A DNA stretch of 64,000 nucleotides, taken from contig CM039462.1 in assembly GCA_022414725.1 (NCBI GenBank), positions 35,780,923 to 35,844,922 on the forward strand. Reading direction: 5' to 3'. The notes beneath the pieces were generated by a model. That model was not told the DNA's origin. It searched no databases and was given only the letters and a program-made list of their open reading frames with translations. The translations under genes were made by a program, and so were the position numbers. Shown piece by piece: positions 63,951-64,000 of the stretch; positions within the stretch are counted from its first letter, which is position 1, and each line of letters begins with the position of its first letter. Origin of the DNA: Microglena sp. YARC. Taxonomy: Eukaryota > Chlorophyta > Chlorophyceae > Chlamydomonadales > Chlamydomonadaceae.

Positions 63951-63979
63951 AAATCCGTTCGGAAGCAGGAACGCCCATT
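63951..63979 (-). repeat. Right terminal inverted repeat
   Basis: Perfect reverse complement of 50596-50624. It is followed by the TTGT duplication (63980-63983). Confidence 0.9.
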
Positions 63980-64000
63980 TTGTACTGCAAGTGTACATGA
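63980..64000 (+). repeat. 40-bp minisatellite resumes (right flank)
   Basis: After the element the sequence continues as 'actgcaagtgtacatga', exactly in register with the 40-bp unit interrupted at 50595. The intron array therefore extends beyond the window. Confidence 0.9.

Larger units (their letters stand above)
50596..63979. mobile_element. 13.4-kb DNA transposon-like element with 29-bp perfect TIRs
   Basis: Both ends carry a 29-bp perfect inverted repeat beginning AATGGGCGTTCCTGCTTCCG (50596-50624 and 63951-63979), flanked by TTGT. It contains subterminal palindromes, a left-end inverted copy of the transposase C-terminus, long inverted arms with palindrome arrays, a centre-directed unknown gene, a broken transposase-like gene and a nested LINE. 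A 4-bp target duplication is known for several superfamilies, but the transposase type does not match one I can name securely. Confidence 0.85.

Noticed and set aside
50596..63979. Maverick/Polinton or a virus-derived element
   Set aside because: The size fits, but there are no polymerase B, capsid, ATPase or protease frames, and the target duplication is 4 bp and not 6 bp.

Overview
This is nuclear DNA of a eukaryote, most likely a unicellular alga or other protist. Its genes have many introns with GT...AG boundaries, there is a non-LTR retrotransposon and a SINE, and more than half the window is tandem repeat. I cannot fix the lineage. TGTAA motifs where green algae place polyadenylation signals are only a weak hint of a chlorophyte.

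Layout. (1) 383-6261, plus strand: the last four exons of a gene for the clamp-loader subunit Ctf18. Splice phases agree across all four exons. The final exon is then repeated about eleven times to 7640. (2) 9792-38450, minus strand, convergent with the first gene: at least twelve exons of a very large DUF3638/DUF3645-family protein with helicase-like motifs. Its 5' part lies beyond the window. Its introns hold minisatellites, a SINE with target-site duplication, small fold-back elements and a 5'-truncated LINE (31000-33801). (3) 38451-50595: an array of about 300 copies of a 40-bp unit that starts exactly at the splice acceptor of the first visible DUF3638 exon. (4) 50596-63979: a 13.4-kb element inserted in that array. 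It has 29-bp perfect terminal inverted repeats, a 4-bp target duplication (TTGT), subterminal palindromes, two long inverted internal arms, an unrecognised gene read toward the centre, and a broken DDE-transposase-like gene. A second copy of the same LINE sits inside one arm. (5) 63980-64000: the 40-bp array resumes.

Two things stand out. First, almost every visible exon of both host genes has a local tandem duplication that spans its splice acceptor or donor, from 2 to about 300 copies, so the arrays carry many copies of splice-site sequence. Second, the 13.4-kb element fits no transposon superfamily I can name with confidence.

Most long open frames in the window lie in tandem arrays whose period is a multiple of three and are not genes. 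Several real frames are broken by single-base changes in homopolymers. These may be consensus errors of a long-read assembly rather than biological decay.
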